Below are positions 1 through 5,978 of a stretch of 9,251 bases of DNA, piece after piece. Both the position numbers and the translations under genes were made by a program. Source of the DNA: a bacterium (GTDB taxonomy: Bacteria; Planctomycetota; J058; JACQDU01); contig JACQDU010000303.1 of NCBI GenBank assembly GCA_016200955.1, positions 1 through 9,251 on the forward strand, read 5' to 3'. Each line of letters starts with the position of its first letter. Position 1 is the first letter of the stretch. The notes beneath the pieces are model-generated. The model was not told where the DNA came from, searched no databases, and saw only the letters and a list, made by a program, of their open reading frames with translations.

Positions 1-207
1 GTCGTGGACCGCCTCGACGACCGCGTCCCCGACCTCACCGAAGCCCTCGACGGCGCCGGGGGGCCGCGGCCGCTCCGGCTCGCATCGCACCTCGCCCGGA
101 GGCCGAGCGAGCTCCTCGCGCTCCCGGGGCTCGCGCGCAGCTTCGGGCTCGCGCGGGCGTCGCTCGACCGCGCGCTCGAGGCAGCGCTCGCGCTCGGGGG
201 GCGTTGA
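1..207 (+). CDS. C-terminal end of an unrecognised protein (5' end outside the window)
   Basis: The frame is open from the first base and ends at TGA 205-207, so only the last 68 residues are visible. They are rich in Leu, Ala and Arg, lack Cys, and look helical, ending in a stretch LDRALEAALALGGR. Third codon positions are almost all G or C, as in the certain genes nearby, which supports real coding. I recognise no domain or motif. The stop codon overlaps the predicted -35 element of the next gene's promoter, so the next gene is probably transcribed separately. The apparent ATG at position 4 region is not a reason to start there, because the frame extends upstream of the window. Confidence 0.6.
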   Translation, partial: VVDRLDDRVPDLTEALDGAGGPRPLRLASHLARRPSELLALPGLARSFGLARASLDRALEAALALGGR

Positions 208-233
208 AGGGGCTCTCGGTGTTCGGCTATAAG
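204..233 (+). promoter_or_regulatory. Predicted sigma70-type promoter for the 75-residue hypothetical gene
   Basis: TTGAAG (204-209) and TATAAG (228-233) are separated by 18 bp; they match the -35 and -10 consensus at 4/6 and 5/6. Expected transcription start is near 240, only about 8 nt before the ATG at 248. The purine-rich AAGGA at 231-235 would then lie inside or next to the -10 element rather than in the message, so the transcript would be nearly leaderless. Confidence 0.5.
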
Positions 234-247
234 GACAGGCGCGCGCC

Positions 248-475
248 ATGGCAGATACCGGGAATCTTCCCCCGCTCGACCGAAAGACGAAGGTCCTCCA
301 CGGCGACTCGGGCCGTCACCTGGCCCAGCTCCGGGCGGAGGACTCCGAGCTCGACAAGAAGGCGGAGGCCTGGGCCGCTTACTTCCAGAAGCGCGGGATC
401 CCGAGGAGCCCGGCTCACATCCTCGAGACCTGGGGAAGGCTCGAGGAGGCGGTCCCTCCCTGGCCGCCCGAGTGA
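248..475 (+). CDS. Small hypothetical protein, 75 aa
   Basis: This short soluble-looking protein (MADTGNLPPLDRKTKVLHGD at its start) has no signal peptide or membrane segment and no motif I can name. It is charged in the middle (AEDSELDKKAEAWAAYFQKR) and ends in a Pro/Trp-rich tail, PPWPPE. Codon use is strongly GC3-biased like the neighbours, and a consensus-like promoter sits just upstream, so I regard it as a real gene rather than chance. The ATG at 248 is the first start after that promoter. It is followed by its own 68-bp gap containing another promoter for the PHP gene, so it is probably monocistronic. Function unknown. Confidence 0.6.
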   Translation: MADTGNLPPLDRKTKVLHGDSGRHLAQLRAEDSELDKKAEAWAAYFQKRGIPRSPAHILETWGRLEEAVPPWPPE

Positions 476-484
476 GCCGCGTCG

Positions 485-513
485 TTGTTCCGGTCGTGTC
501 CCTCTGCTAGACT
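485..513 (+). promoter_or_regulatory. Predicted extended -10 promoter for the PHP phosphoesterase-pepA pair
   Basis: TTGTTC (485-490) is followed after exactly 17 bp by TAGACT (508-513), with an extended -10 TGC at 505-507. The predicted transcription start near 520 leaves a short leader containing a G-rich Shine-Dalgarno-like stretch, GGGGGGAAG (528-536), 7 nt before the GTG at 544. It lies in a true intergenic gap. Confidence 0.55.
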
Positions 514-543
514 TCGCCCCCTTGCTCGGGGGGAAGTCCTCGC

Positions 544-1431
544 GTGACCGTCGACCTCCACACGCACACGACGATCTCCGACGGAAAGCTCGATCCCCGC
601 GACCTCGTGCGGGCTGCGGCGCGGGCGGGGATCAGGGTCCTCGCCGTGACCGATCACGACACGACCGAGGCCATGGAAGAGTGCCTCGACGAGGGGAGGA
701 AGCTCGGGCTCCAGGTGGTGCCCGGGATCGAGATCTCGAGCTTCACCCACGATCCCGCCGCGAAGGACCCCGCGCACGCGGAGAGGAACCTCCACGTCCT
801 CGCCTACTTCTCTCCCGAGCGCCTCTCCGCGATCTTCGAGTGGCAGAACGAGCGCCGCGCGGCCCGCGAGGAGCGGCTCGACCGCATGATCGAGCGCCTC
901 GCCGAGCTCGGAGCTCCTCTCCGCCGCGAGGACGTGACCGGGAAGACTCTCGACCCCCGCCGCTCGATCGGGCGAGCGCACGTCGCGCGCGCTCTCGTGG
1001 CGCGCGGGCACGTGGCCGATCAGCGCGAGGCGTTCGAGCGCTTCCTGGGCATGGGGAAGCCCGCTTACGTCGATTACCCGAGGCCGAGCGCGGGAGAGGT
1101 CTGCGCGCTCGTCCGGCGCCTCGCGGGAGTCGCCGTCGTCGCCCACCCCGGCCTCGACGACCTCGAGCCTTGCCTCGAAAGCCTCAAGGAATGCGGGATC
1201 GCGGGCGTCGAGGTCTTCCATCCCGATCACTCCCAGGAGACCATGCAGCGGTTCCTTTCGCGGGCCCGCGCGCTCGATCTCCTCGCGACCGGCGGGTCCG
1301 ACTTCCACGCCGGTCAGAAGAGCGAGGGCGGAGCGCTCGGCAGCGTGAGCCTTCCCGGGGAGCACTGGCTCCGTCTCGAGGAAGCGCTCGCTCGCGTCGC
1401 GAAGGCGGAAGGCGCTGGAGAGAAGAGGTAG
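544..1431 (+). CDS. PHP-domain phosphoesterase, RNase AM / YciV (TrpH) type
   Basis: Metal-dependent PHP hydrolase of 295 residues, the usual size of E. coli YciV/RNase AM, a 5'-3' exoribonuclease whose relatives also remove phosphate from 3',5'-nucleotide bisphosphates. The metal-binding set is complete: HTH near the N-terminus (H6, H8) with D13, TDHD (D37, H38), E63 in the PGIEIS segment, H84 in LHVLAY, H201 in AHPG, H226 in VFHPDH, and SDFH (D253, H255). Residues about 100-180 form the helical insertion typical of this subfamily. The start is GTG 544, chosen because the PHP motif begins at once (MTVDLHTHT) and a G-rich ribosome site lies 7 nt upstream. Its stop is 2 nt before pepA, so the two are very likely co-transcribed. 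Exact substrate (RNA ends, pAp or other bisphosphates) cannot be told from sequence. Confidence 0.92.
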   Translation: MTVDLHTHTTISDGKLDPRDLVRAAARAGIRVLAVTDHDTTEAMEECLDEGRKLGLQVVPGIEISSFTHDPAAKDPAHAERNLHVLAYFSPERLSAIFEWQNERRAAREERLDRMIERLAELGAPLRREDVTGKTLDPRRSIGRAHVARALVARGHVADQREAFERFLGMGKPAYVDYPRPSAGEVCALVRRLAGVAVVAHPGLDDLEPCLESLKECGIAGVEVFHPDHSQETMQRFLSRARALDLLATGGSDFHAGQKSEGGALGSVSLPGEHWLRLEEALARVAKAEGAGEKR

Positions 1432-1433
1432 CC

Positions 1434-3032
1434 ATGGCGGCGAAGGTGACTCACCGGACGACCGATCCCTCCCAGGACAAGCTCGATGTTCTCGCCGTGC
1501 TCGTCTTCGAGAACGAGAAGCCGAGCGCGCGTCCCGGGCTCGAGGGGCTCCTGGGGAACGCCGCGGCCGTCGAGAAGAACGGCGACTTCAAGGGGAAGGC
1601 GCGCGAGCAGGTCCTCCTCTACCCGCAGAACGGGGCGAAGGCCGAGCGCGTCCTCCTCGCGGGCCTCGGGAAGCGCGAGAAGGCCTCGCTCGAGGCCGTG
1701 CGCAAGGCCGTGGGCGGGATCGTCACGAAGGCGATCGCGATCAAGGTGAAGTCGGTCGGGATCATGCTCTCGGGCTGGCAGGTCGAGTCCGCGCTCGACG
1801 GCGCCTTTGTCGCGGCAGCCGCCGCCGAGGCCGCGGTCCTCGCCGGCTACAAGTTCGAGCGCCACAAGACGAGCAGCGCGGAAGGCGAGGAGTCCGAGGA
1901 CGGCGTCACGCGCGTCGCGAAGAAGGAGGCGCCCGACATCGCCGTCTCCGTCTACTCGTCGAAGAAGGTGAGGCGCGCTCCCGCGGCGGTCGAGCTCGCG
2001 GTCCTCGTCTCCGAGTCGGCGAACCTCGCGCGCGACATCGCGAACGAGCCGGCGAACCACGGGACGCCGACGCGCCTCGCGAAGGCCGCGACCGACGCGG
2101 GAGCGCAGGCGGGCTTCAAGGTCACGATCCTCGAGCGAGCGGACGCGAAGAAGCTCGGCATGGGCGCGTTCCTGTCGGTCGCCGCGGGCACCGAGGAGCC
2201 CTGCAAGTTCATCGTCATGGAGTACGAGCCGCCCGAGGGCACCAGGGGCGTGGCCAAGCGCGGGGCTCACGTGCTCGTCGGGAAGGGGATCACCTTCGAC
2301 TCGGGCGGGATCTCGATCAAGCCCGCCGACAAGATGTGGGAGATGAAGTTCGACAAGAGCGGCGGATGCGCCGTGATCGGGATCATGCACGCCGTCGCTC
2401 GCGCGAAGCTCCCCTTGAAGGTCATAGGGATCGTGCCCGCGACCGAGAACCTGCCCTCGGGCACCGCGACCAAGCCCGGCGACGTCGTCGCGGCCATGTC
2501 GGGGAAGACGATCGAGATCCAGAACACCGACGCCGAGGGCCGCCTGATCCTCGCGGACGGTCTCTGCTACGCCGCGCGCTACGAGCCCGTCACGGTGATC
2601 GACATGGCCACGCTCACGGGAGCGTGCGTCGTCGCTCTCGGAGAGGTCCGCGCGGGCGTCATGGGGACGGACGAGCAGCTCCTCGCGGACCTGAAGGCCT
2701 GCGGCGACCACACGGGCGAGCGCGTCTGGCCTCTCCCGCTCGACGACGACTACGGCGAGCACATAAAGTCGGACGCCGCCGATATCAAGAACCTCGGTCG
2801 CGCCGGCCACGCGGGCGCGATCTCGGCCGGATACTTCCTCAAGCACTTCGCTCCTCCCAAGGCGAAGTGGGCTCACCTGGATATCGCCGGGACCGCCTGG
2901 GTCACTGACGGCGGCAGGGGCTACGTCGGGAAGGGCGCGACGGGGTTCGGGGTCCGGCTGGCGTTCGAATACTTGAAGCGCAAGTCGGGGAAGGGCTCTC
3001 CCGCGACGAAGGCGCAGGCCAAGGCGAAGTGA
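1434..3032 (+). CDS. pepA: Leucyl aminopeptidase, peptidase family M17 (PepA)
   Basis: Cytosolic dinuclear-metal aminopeptidase that releases N-terminal residues from peptides; M17 enzymes usually form hexamers. The product is 532 aa, slightly longer than the usual 480-500, with an N-terminal macrodomain-like half and a C-terminal catalytic half. Metal ligands and catalytic residues are intact: K284 and D289 in VGKGITFDSGG, catalytic K296, D307 in MKFDKSGG, D366 and E368 with catalytic R370 in the signature NTDAEGRL. One oddity is MKFDKSGG where many bacterial enzymes have MKxDMxGA. The ATG at 1434 is preceded by AAGAGG (1424-1429) and begins 2 nt after the PHP stop, suggesting translational coupling. 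The upstream frame stays open by chance far beyond this start but is antisense-like or shadow sequence there. The C-terminus is a Lys/Ala-rich tail (AKAQ-type), probably disordered. Confidence 0.96.
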   Translation: MAAKVTHRTTDPSQDKLDVLAVLVFENEKPSARPGLEGLLGNAAAVEKNGDFKGKAREQVLLYPQNGAKAERVLLAGLGKREKASLEAVRKAVGGIVTKAIAIKVKSVGIMLSGWQVESALDGAFVAAAAAEAAVLAGYKFERHKTSSAEGEESEDGVTRVAKKEAPDIAVSVYSSKKVRRAPAAVELAVLVSESANLARDIANEPANHGTPTRLAKAATDAGAQAGFKVTILERADAKKLGMGAFLSVAAGTEEPCKFIVMEYEPPEGTRGVAKRGAHVLVGKGITFDSGGISIKPADKMWEMKFDKSGGCAVIGIMHAVARAKLPLKVIGIVPATENLPSGTATKPGDVVAAMSGKTIEIQNTDAEGRLILADGLCYAARYEPVTVIDMATLTGACVVALGEVRAGVMGTDEQLLADLKACGDHTGERVWPLPLDDDYGEHIKSDAADIKNLGRAGHAGAISAGYFLKHFAPPKAKWAHLDIAGTAWVTDGGRGYVGKGATGFGVRLAFEYLKRKSGKGSPATKAQAKAK

Positions 3033-3121
3033 GGGAGAGACCGGACAGCTGGCCGAGAAGCTCGCGAGGGGAGGATCACCAAGCGATCACAAGCGTCGCA
3101 GACACTTACTCTCGAAGCGAC
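3033..3121. other. Intergenic gap after pepA with a short direct repeat
   Basis: No gene is convincing here. The 8-mer TACTCTCG occurs twice, at 3107-3114 and 3123-3130, with starts 16 bp apart; this may be chance or a weak operator-like repeat. I see no stem-loop followed by a T-run that would serve as an intrinsic terminator for pepA. Confidence 0.35.
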
Positions 3122-3380
3122 CTACTCTCGTTCCCCGGACGACATCGGCCATCGGTGCAGGAGCGCATCGGTCAGGAGCTGGATGCGCCACATGAGATCG
3201 CGGTTATCGAGGGGCGACGCCCCAAAGAACGCGACCGGAGTCTCCTCGACGGTCGCCGAATGCTGAACGATCGTCAGGCAGGCCGCCATGTAGTAGTCCT
3301 CTGCCCCCCGCACCTTGAGCACGCCGGCAAGACACGCGAGTCGATGGCACAGAGGGGCTGCGCGCGGCCTCCACGTCGAG
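3122..3380 (-). pseudogene. Unidentified coding remnant (3' end of a lost gene)
   Basis: On the - strand a frame different from the ACT gene reads about 75 protein-like residues, including LACLAGVLKVRG, AEDYYMAACLTIVQHS, TPVAFFGASPLDNRDLM and WRIQLLTDALLHRWP, and ends at TAG 3124-3122. Roughly four fifths of its third codon positions are G or C. The opposite-strand frame over the same DNA is clearly less GC3-biased. It has Trp, Tyr and Met in plausible places and looks like a helical C-terminal domain. It does not resemble the second half expected of the upstream ACT protein, and I do not recognise the family. No start codon can be assigned, and the right boundary is approximate. Best read as the end of another gene joined by deletion; a frameshifted fusion cannot be excluded. 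Confidence 0.4.
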
Positions 3381-3612
3381 GAGCTGGCTTCGGGCCCATG
3401 AGCTTGATCCCCTCGTGCTGGCAGCAGGCCTTGAGCGCCTCGCCGTCCGCGGGGCACAGGTCGTGCTGCGCGTTCCCGTCTCCCGGGAAGCTCGAGAAGG
3501 CGAGCAGGTTCACGCCCGCTCTCTTGAAGACTCCGAGGACGCGGGCGCCCTCGCCGGTCTTGTGGGGGACCTCGGTGTAGTAGTAATCGACTTTCCTGAC
3601 GATGTCGGCCAT
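3274..3612 (-). pseudogene. ACT-domain protein gene, truncated after the first ACT unit
   Basis: The first 75 residues from MADIVRKVDYYY match, from memory, small bacterial proteins with two ACT-like units: VPHKTGEGARVLGVFKRAGV, then NLLAFSSFPGDGNAQHDL, then EGIKLMGPK. ACT units bind amino acids or serve regulatory roles. Family members are about 135-145 aa, with a second unit after the GPK position. Here the frame instead gives a Pro/Arg/Gly/Cys-rich tail that looks like a wrong-frame translation, ending at TGA 3276-3274 (112 aa). The start at 3612 is chosen over the earlier ATG at 3639 because the family homology begins there and CAGGAGG lies about 6 nt upstream. It sits 63 bp downstream of gmhB on the same strand. 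The truncated product may still be made, but probably does not fold as the full family does. Confidence 0.6.
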
Positions 3613-3675
3613 GGCCGCCTCCTGCTCCTCTCGGCACATTCCTGCACGCAGGGAGCCGAAGCGCGAGGCCAGGTC

Positions 3676-4281
3676 TCAGGCGCGAGCCGTTCGAGGCTGC
3701 GAGAGGATCCAGGAGGTCGCGTCCGCGAGGTCCTTCGCGTCGTGGTCGGCCGCCGCGCGCGACTCCCTGGGCGATGCGTTCGCGAGGACGGTGCGGCAGC
3801 CGGCGTTCCGGCCGCACTCCACGTCTTTCTCGCGGTCGCCGACCATGAAGGAGTCCGGGAGAGAGAGCCCGTGCTCGCGTGCGGCGCGGCGGAGCATGCC
3901 CGGAGCAGGCTTCCGGCACACGCAGGGGCATGCAAGCTCGGGGAGGACGCCTTTCGGGTCGTGATGGCAGTAATAGACGCCGTCCAGCCGCGCTCCCGCG
4001 TTCGCTAGGAGCTCGATCAGCCTCTCGTGGACGAGGCGCAGCTCCTCGAGCGTGCACTTCCCGCGAGCGACGCTCGGCTGGTTCGAGGCGAGGATCACGC
4101 GGAAACCCGCTCGCTGGAGCGCGAGGATGCTCTCGGGGACGCCCGGAAGGACGCTCGCCTCCTCCGGCCGGTGAGGCGAGTCGAGGAGCCCCGTCCTCGG
4201 GTTCGTGACCATGGGGTTCACGACGCCGTCGCGATCGAGGAAGACGGCGGGCGCGAGCGAGGCGGAGGAGTTGTCGAGCAT
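3676..4281 (-). CDS. gmhB: D-glycero-D-manno-heptose 1,7-bisphosphate 7-phosphatase (GmhB)
   Basis: HAD-superfamily phosphatase of the HisB/GmhB type that removes the C7 phosphate of heptose 1,7-bisphosphate, giving the 1-phosphate used for nucleotide activation. All HAD motifs are visible in the 201-aa product: FLDRDGVVN (nucleophile D16, acid/base D18), ASNQ (S67), K124 in CRKP, and VGDREKD (D149, D153). The GmhB zinc-binding loop is present as CHH at 105-107 and CPCVC at 118-122. E. coli GmhB is 191 aa. The ATG at 4281 is chosen because it leaves 27 bp to the divergent SDR gene and places the DRDG motif at the usual distance; longer starts would run into that gene. There is no Shine-Dalgarno sequence; the transcript is probably leaderless. 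Whether it prefers the alpha (GDP route) or beta (ADP route) anomer is not readable, but an hddC-like neighbour favours the GDP route. Confidence 0.9.
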   Translation of the reverse strand: MLDNSSASLAPAVFLDRDGVVNPMVTNPRTGLLDSPHRPEEASVLPGVPESILALQRAGFRVILASNQPSVARGKCTLEELRLVHERLIELLANAGARLDGVYYCHHDPKGVLPELACPCVCRKPAPGMLRRAAREHGLSLPDSFMVGDREKDVECGRNAGCRTVLANASPRESRAAADHDAKDLADATSWILSQPRTARA

Positions 4282-4299
4282 CGTTCGAGGGAGTCTAAT
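4271..4299 (+). promoter_or_regulatory. Predicted promoter of the SDR-hddC operon
   Basis: TTGTCG (4271-4276) and TCTAAT (4294-4299) are separated by exactly 17 bp and match the consensus at 4/6 and 5/6. The -35 overlaps the first codons of the divergent gmhB gene. Only 9 nt separate the -10 from the ATG at 4309 and there is no Shine-Dalgarno sequence, so the message should be nearly leaderless. Confidence 0.55.
4292..4297 (-). promoter_or_regulatory. Predicted -10 element for gmhB, overlapping the divergent -10
   Basis: On the - strand TAGACT (4297-4292) is the same -10 hexamer found upstream of the PHP gene, 10 nt before the gmhB ATG. The -35 position 17 bp upstream reads TTTCTC (4320-4315), which is poor. 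It overlaps the + strand TCTAAT by four bases, so the two polymerases could not bind at the same time. Confidence 0.4.
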
Positions 4300-4308
4300 C
4301 AGTCGCGC

Positions 4309-5247
4309 ATGGCCGAGAAAGTCCTCGTGACCGGCGGAGGGGGCTACATAGGCTCGGTCCTCGTCCCGCATCTCCTCGCGGCCGGTCACGCCGTCACGGT
4401 GCTCGACAGCTTCCTCTGGAAGCAAGCGAGCCTCCTCGACTGCTGCCACGACGAGCGCTTCCAGGTCATCCGGGGCGACGCGCGCGACGAGAAGACGCTC
4501 GAACGGCTCCTCCCGGGACATGGCTACGTGATCCCGCTCGCGGCCCTCGTGGGAGCGCCTCTCTGCGAGCAGGATCGGATCGGGGCGAGGACGACGAACC
4601 TCGATGCGATCCGCTCCCTAGCACGCCTCGCCTCGCGCGAGCAGAGGATCCTCTTCCCCGTCACGAACAGCGGCTACGGGATCGGAGAGAAGGACACTCC
4701 CTTGACCGAGGAGAGCCCGCTCCGGCCGATCTCGCTCTACGGAGAGACGAAGGTCGCGGCCGAGAAGCTCCTCCTCGAGCGAGGGAACGTCGTGACGTTC
4801 CGGCTCGCGACCGTCTTCGGCATGTCGCCGCGCATGAGGACGGACCTCCTCGTGAACGACTTCACGTACCGCGCCGTCCACGACCGCGCGGTCGTCGTCT
4901 TCGAGGGCCACTTCAAGAGGAACTACATCCACGTGCGCGACGTCGCGCGCGTCTTCCTGCACGGGATCGAGCGCTGGGACTCCATGAAGGACCGGGCCTA
5001 CAACGTGGGCCTCGACGACGCGAACCTCTCGAAGCTCGAGCTCTGCGCGGCGATCAAGCGCGAGTGCCCTCGCTTCACTTACCTCGAGGCGCCGATCGGC
5101 GAGGACCCGGACAAGCGAGACTACATCGTCTCGAACGCTCGACTCGCGAAGACGGGCTTCGTGCCGGCCTTTTCTCTCGAAGCGGGAATCCGCGAGCTCG
5201 TGAAGGGCTTCGCGATCCTCAAGAACAGCTCTTTCGGGAACGTCTGA
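4309..5247 (+). CDS. NAD-dependent sugar epimerase/reductase (extended SDR family)
   Basis: Extended short-chain dehydrogenase/reductase of 312 aa acting on a nucleotide sugar. It shows the Rossmann motif TGGGGYIG (8-15), an acidic residue after beta-2 (D33 in VLDSF) favouring NAD(H), IPLAALVG where relatives have HLAA, S121 in TNSGYG, and the catalytic YxxxK (Y144, K148 in YGETK). RNYIHVRDVAR (205-214) and YNVG (231-234) belong to the substrate-binding half. These features fit UDP-glucose 4-epimerase-like or WcaG-like enzymes, but the specific reaction (C4 epimerisation, C4 reduction or 3,5-epimerisation) cannot be decided. The neighbours gmhB and hddC suggest a GDP-heptose derivative as substrate. 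The ATG at 4309 is fixed by the Rossmann motif and the promoter just upstream. hddC begins 2 nt after its stop. Confidence 0.88.
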   Translation: MAEKVLVTGGGGYIGSVLVPHLLAAGHAVTVLDSFLWKQASLLDCCHDERFQVIRGDARDEKTLERLLPGHGYVIPLAALVGAPLCEQDRIGARTTNLDAIRSLARLASREQRILFPVTNSGYGIGEKDTPLTEESPLRPISLYGETKVAAEKLLLERGNVVTFRLATVFGMSPRMRTDLLVNDFTYRAVHDRAVVVFEGHFKRNYIHVRDVARVFLHGIERWDSMKDRAYNVGLDDANLSKLELCAAIKRECPRFTYLEAPIGEDPDKRDYIVSNARLAKTGFVPAFSLEAGIRELVKGFAILKNSSFGNV

Positions 5248-5249
5248 GC

Positions 5250-5975
5250 GTGAGTCGCCTCGCCGCCGTGATCCTCGCGGGCGGTGAAGGCATCCGCATC
5301 CGCCACCTCCATCCCGACCTTCCCAAGCCCATGATCCCCGTCGGGGGAGAGCCGTTCCTCCACTGGGTCCTCGCCCATCTCGCGGGGCAAGGCGTCGGGA
5401 GGGTCGTCGTCTCGGCTGGCTATCGAGCGGAGTCGATCGAGCGCTGGATCGAGAAGGCGCGCATCCTGGGGCTCGAGCTCTCGTGCGTCCGGGAGAGCGA
5501 GCCTCTCGGGACGGCGGGGGCATGCGTCTTCGCGGCGCGGTCTCTCGCGCTCGACGGCGACGAGGTCGTGCTCGTCCTGAACGGAGACTCGATCGCCGTC
5601 GCCGACCTCGCGCCCTTGCTCGCCCTCGCGCGGGACCCTTCGTGCGAGGCAGCCTTGCTCGGCGTCGAGGTCGAGGACGCCTCGCGGTTCGGGTCTCTCG
5701 ACGTGAGCTCGCGGGGACAGCTCGTCGCGTTCCGGGAGAAGAAGCCGGGGCGAGGGCTCGTGAACGCCGGCGTCTATGCTCTCAGGGGTGAAGCGATCGC
5801 TCGCTTCCCCGGGAAGACGCCGCTCAGCTTCGAGGTCGATCTCTTTCCTTCTCTCCTGAGAGACGAGAAGAGAGTCCTCGTGGCGCGGACGAGCGCACCT
5901 TTCATCGATATCGGCGTGCCCGAGAGCCTGGCTGCCGCAGATGCTTTCGTGACGCGGCACCTTGCCGGAACCTGA
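5250..5975 (+). CDS. hddC: Sugar-1-phosphate nucleotidyltransferase, HddC-like (heptose 1-phosphate guanylyltransferase)
   Basis: A 241-aa enzyme of the size and layout of HddC, which joins GTP and D-glycero-alpha-D-manno-heptose 1-phosphate to make GDP-heptose. Visible motifs are LAGGEG (9-14), LPKPMIPVGGEPFLHW (24-39), EPLGTAGA (84-91), LNGD with metal ligand D113, FREK (161-164), VNAGVY (171-176) and FIDIGVPES with second metal ligand D220. The signature GxGTR is changed to GEGIRIR: Ile replaces the usual Thr, though the Arg is kept. The start is GTG 5250, with no clear Shine-Dalgarno sequence. It begins 2 nt after the SDR stop (TGA GC GTG), so reinitiation or coupling is likely. It converges on the dehydratase gene with only 3 bp between stops. 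The nucleotide and sugar are inferred from similarity to HddC and from the adjacent gmhB; MurU- or mannose-type activity is the alternative. Confidence 0.82.
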   Translation: MSRLAAVILAGGEGIRIRHLHPDLPKPMIPVGGEPFLHWVLAHLAGQGVGRVVVSAGYRAESIERWIEKARILGLELSCVRESEPLGTAGACVFAARSLALDGDEVVLVLNGDSIAVADLAPLLALARDPSCEAALLGVEVEDASRFGSLDVSSRGQLVAFREKKPGRGLVNAGVYALRGEAIARFPGKTPLSFEVDLFPSLLRDEKRVLVARTSAPFIDIGVPESLAAADAFVTRHLAGT

Positions 5976-5978
5976 CCT

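Noticed and set aside
204..1433. A 942-residue open frame that would extend PepA upstream by 410 residues
   Set aside because: The extra part is Arg/Pro/Ser-rich shadow translation over the hypothetical and PHP genes; PepA begins at 1434 with a ribosome site and normal family length.
1314..2876. Long - strand open frame of 520 residues opposite PHP and pepA
   Set aside because: It is the antisense of two certain genes, with the Arg/Asp/Leu-rich composition typical of GC-rich shadows and no motifs.
3107..3130. CRISPR-like or operator repeat from the two TACTCTCG copies
   Set aside because: Only two 8-bp copies with no further repeats; too short and too few for an array and compatible with chance.
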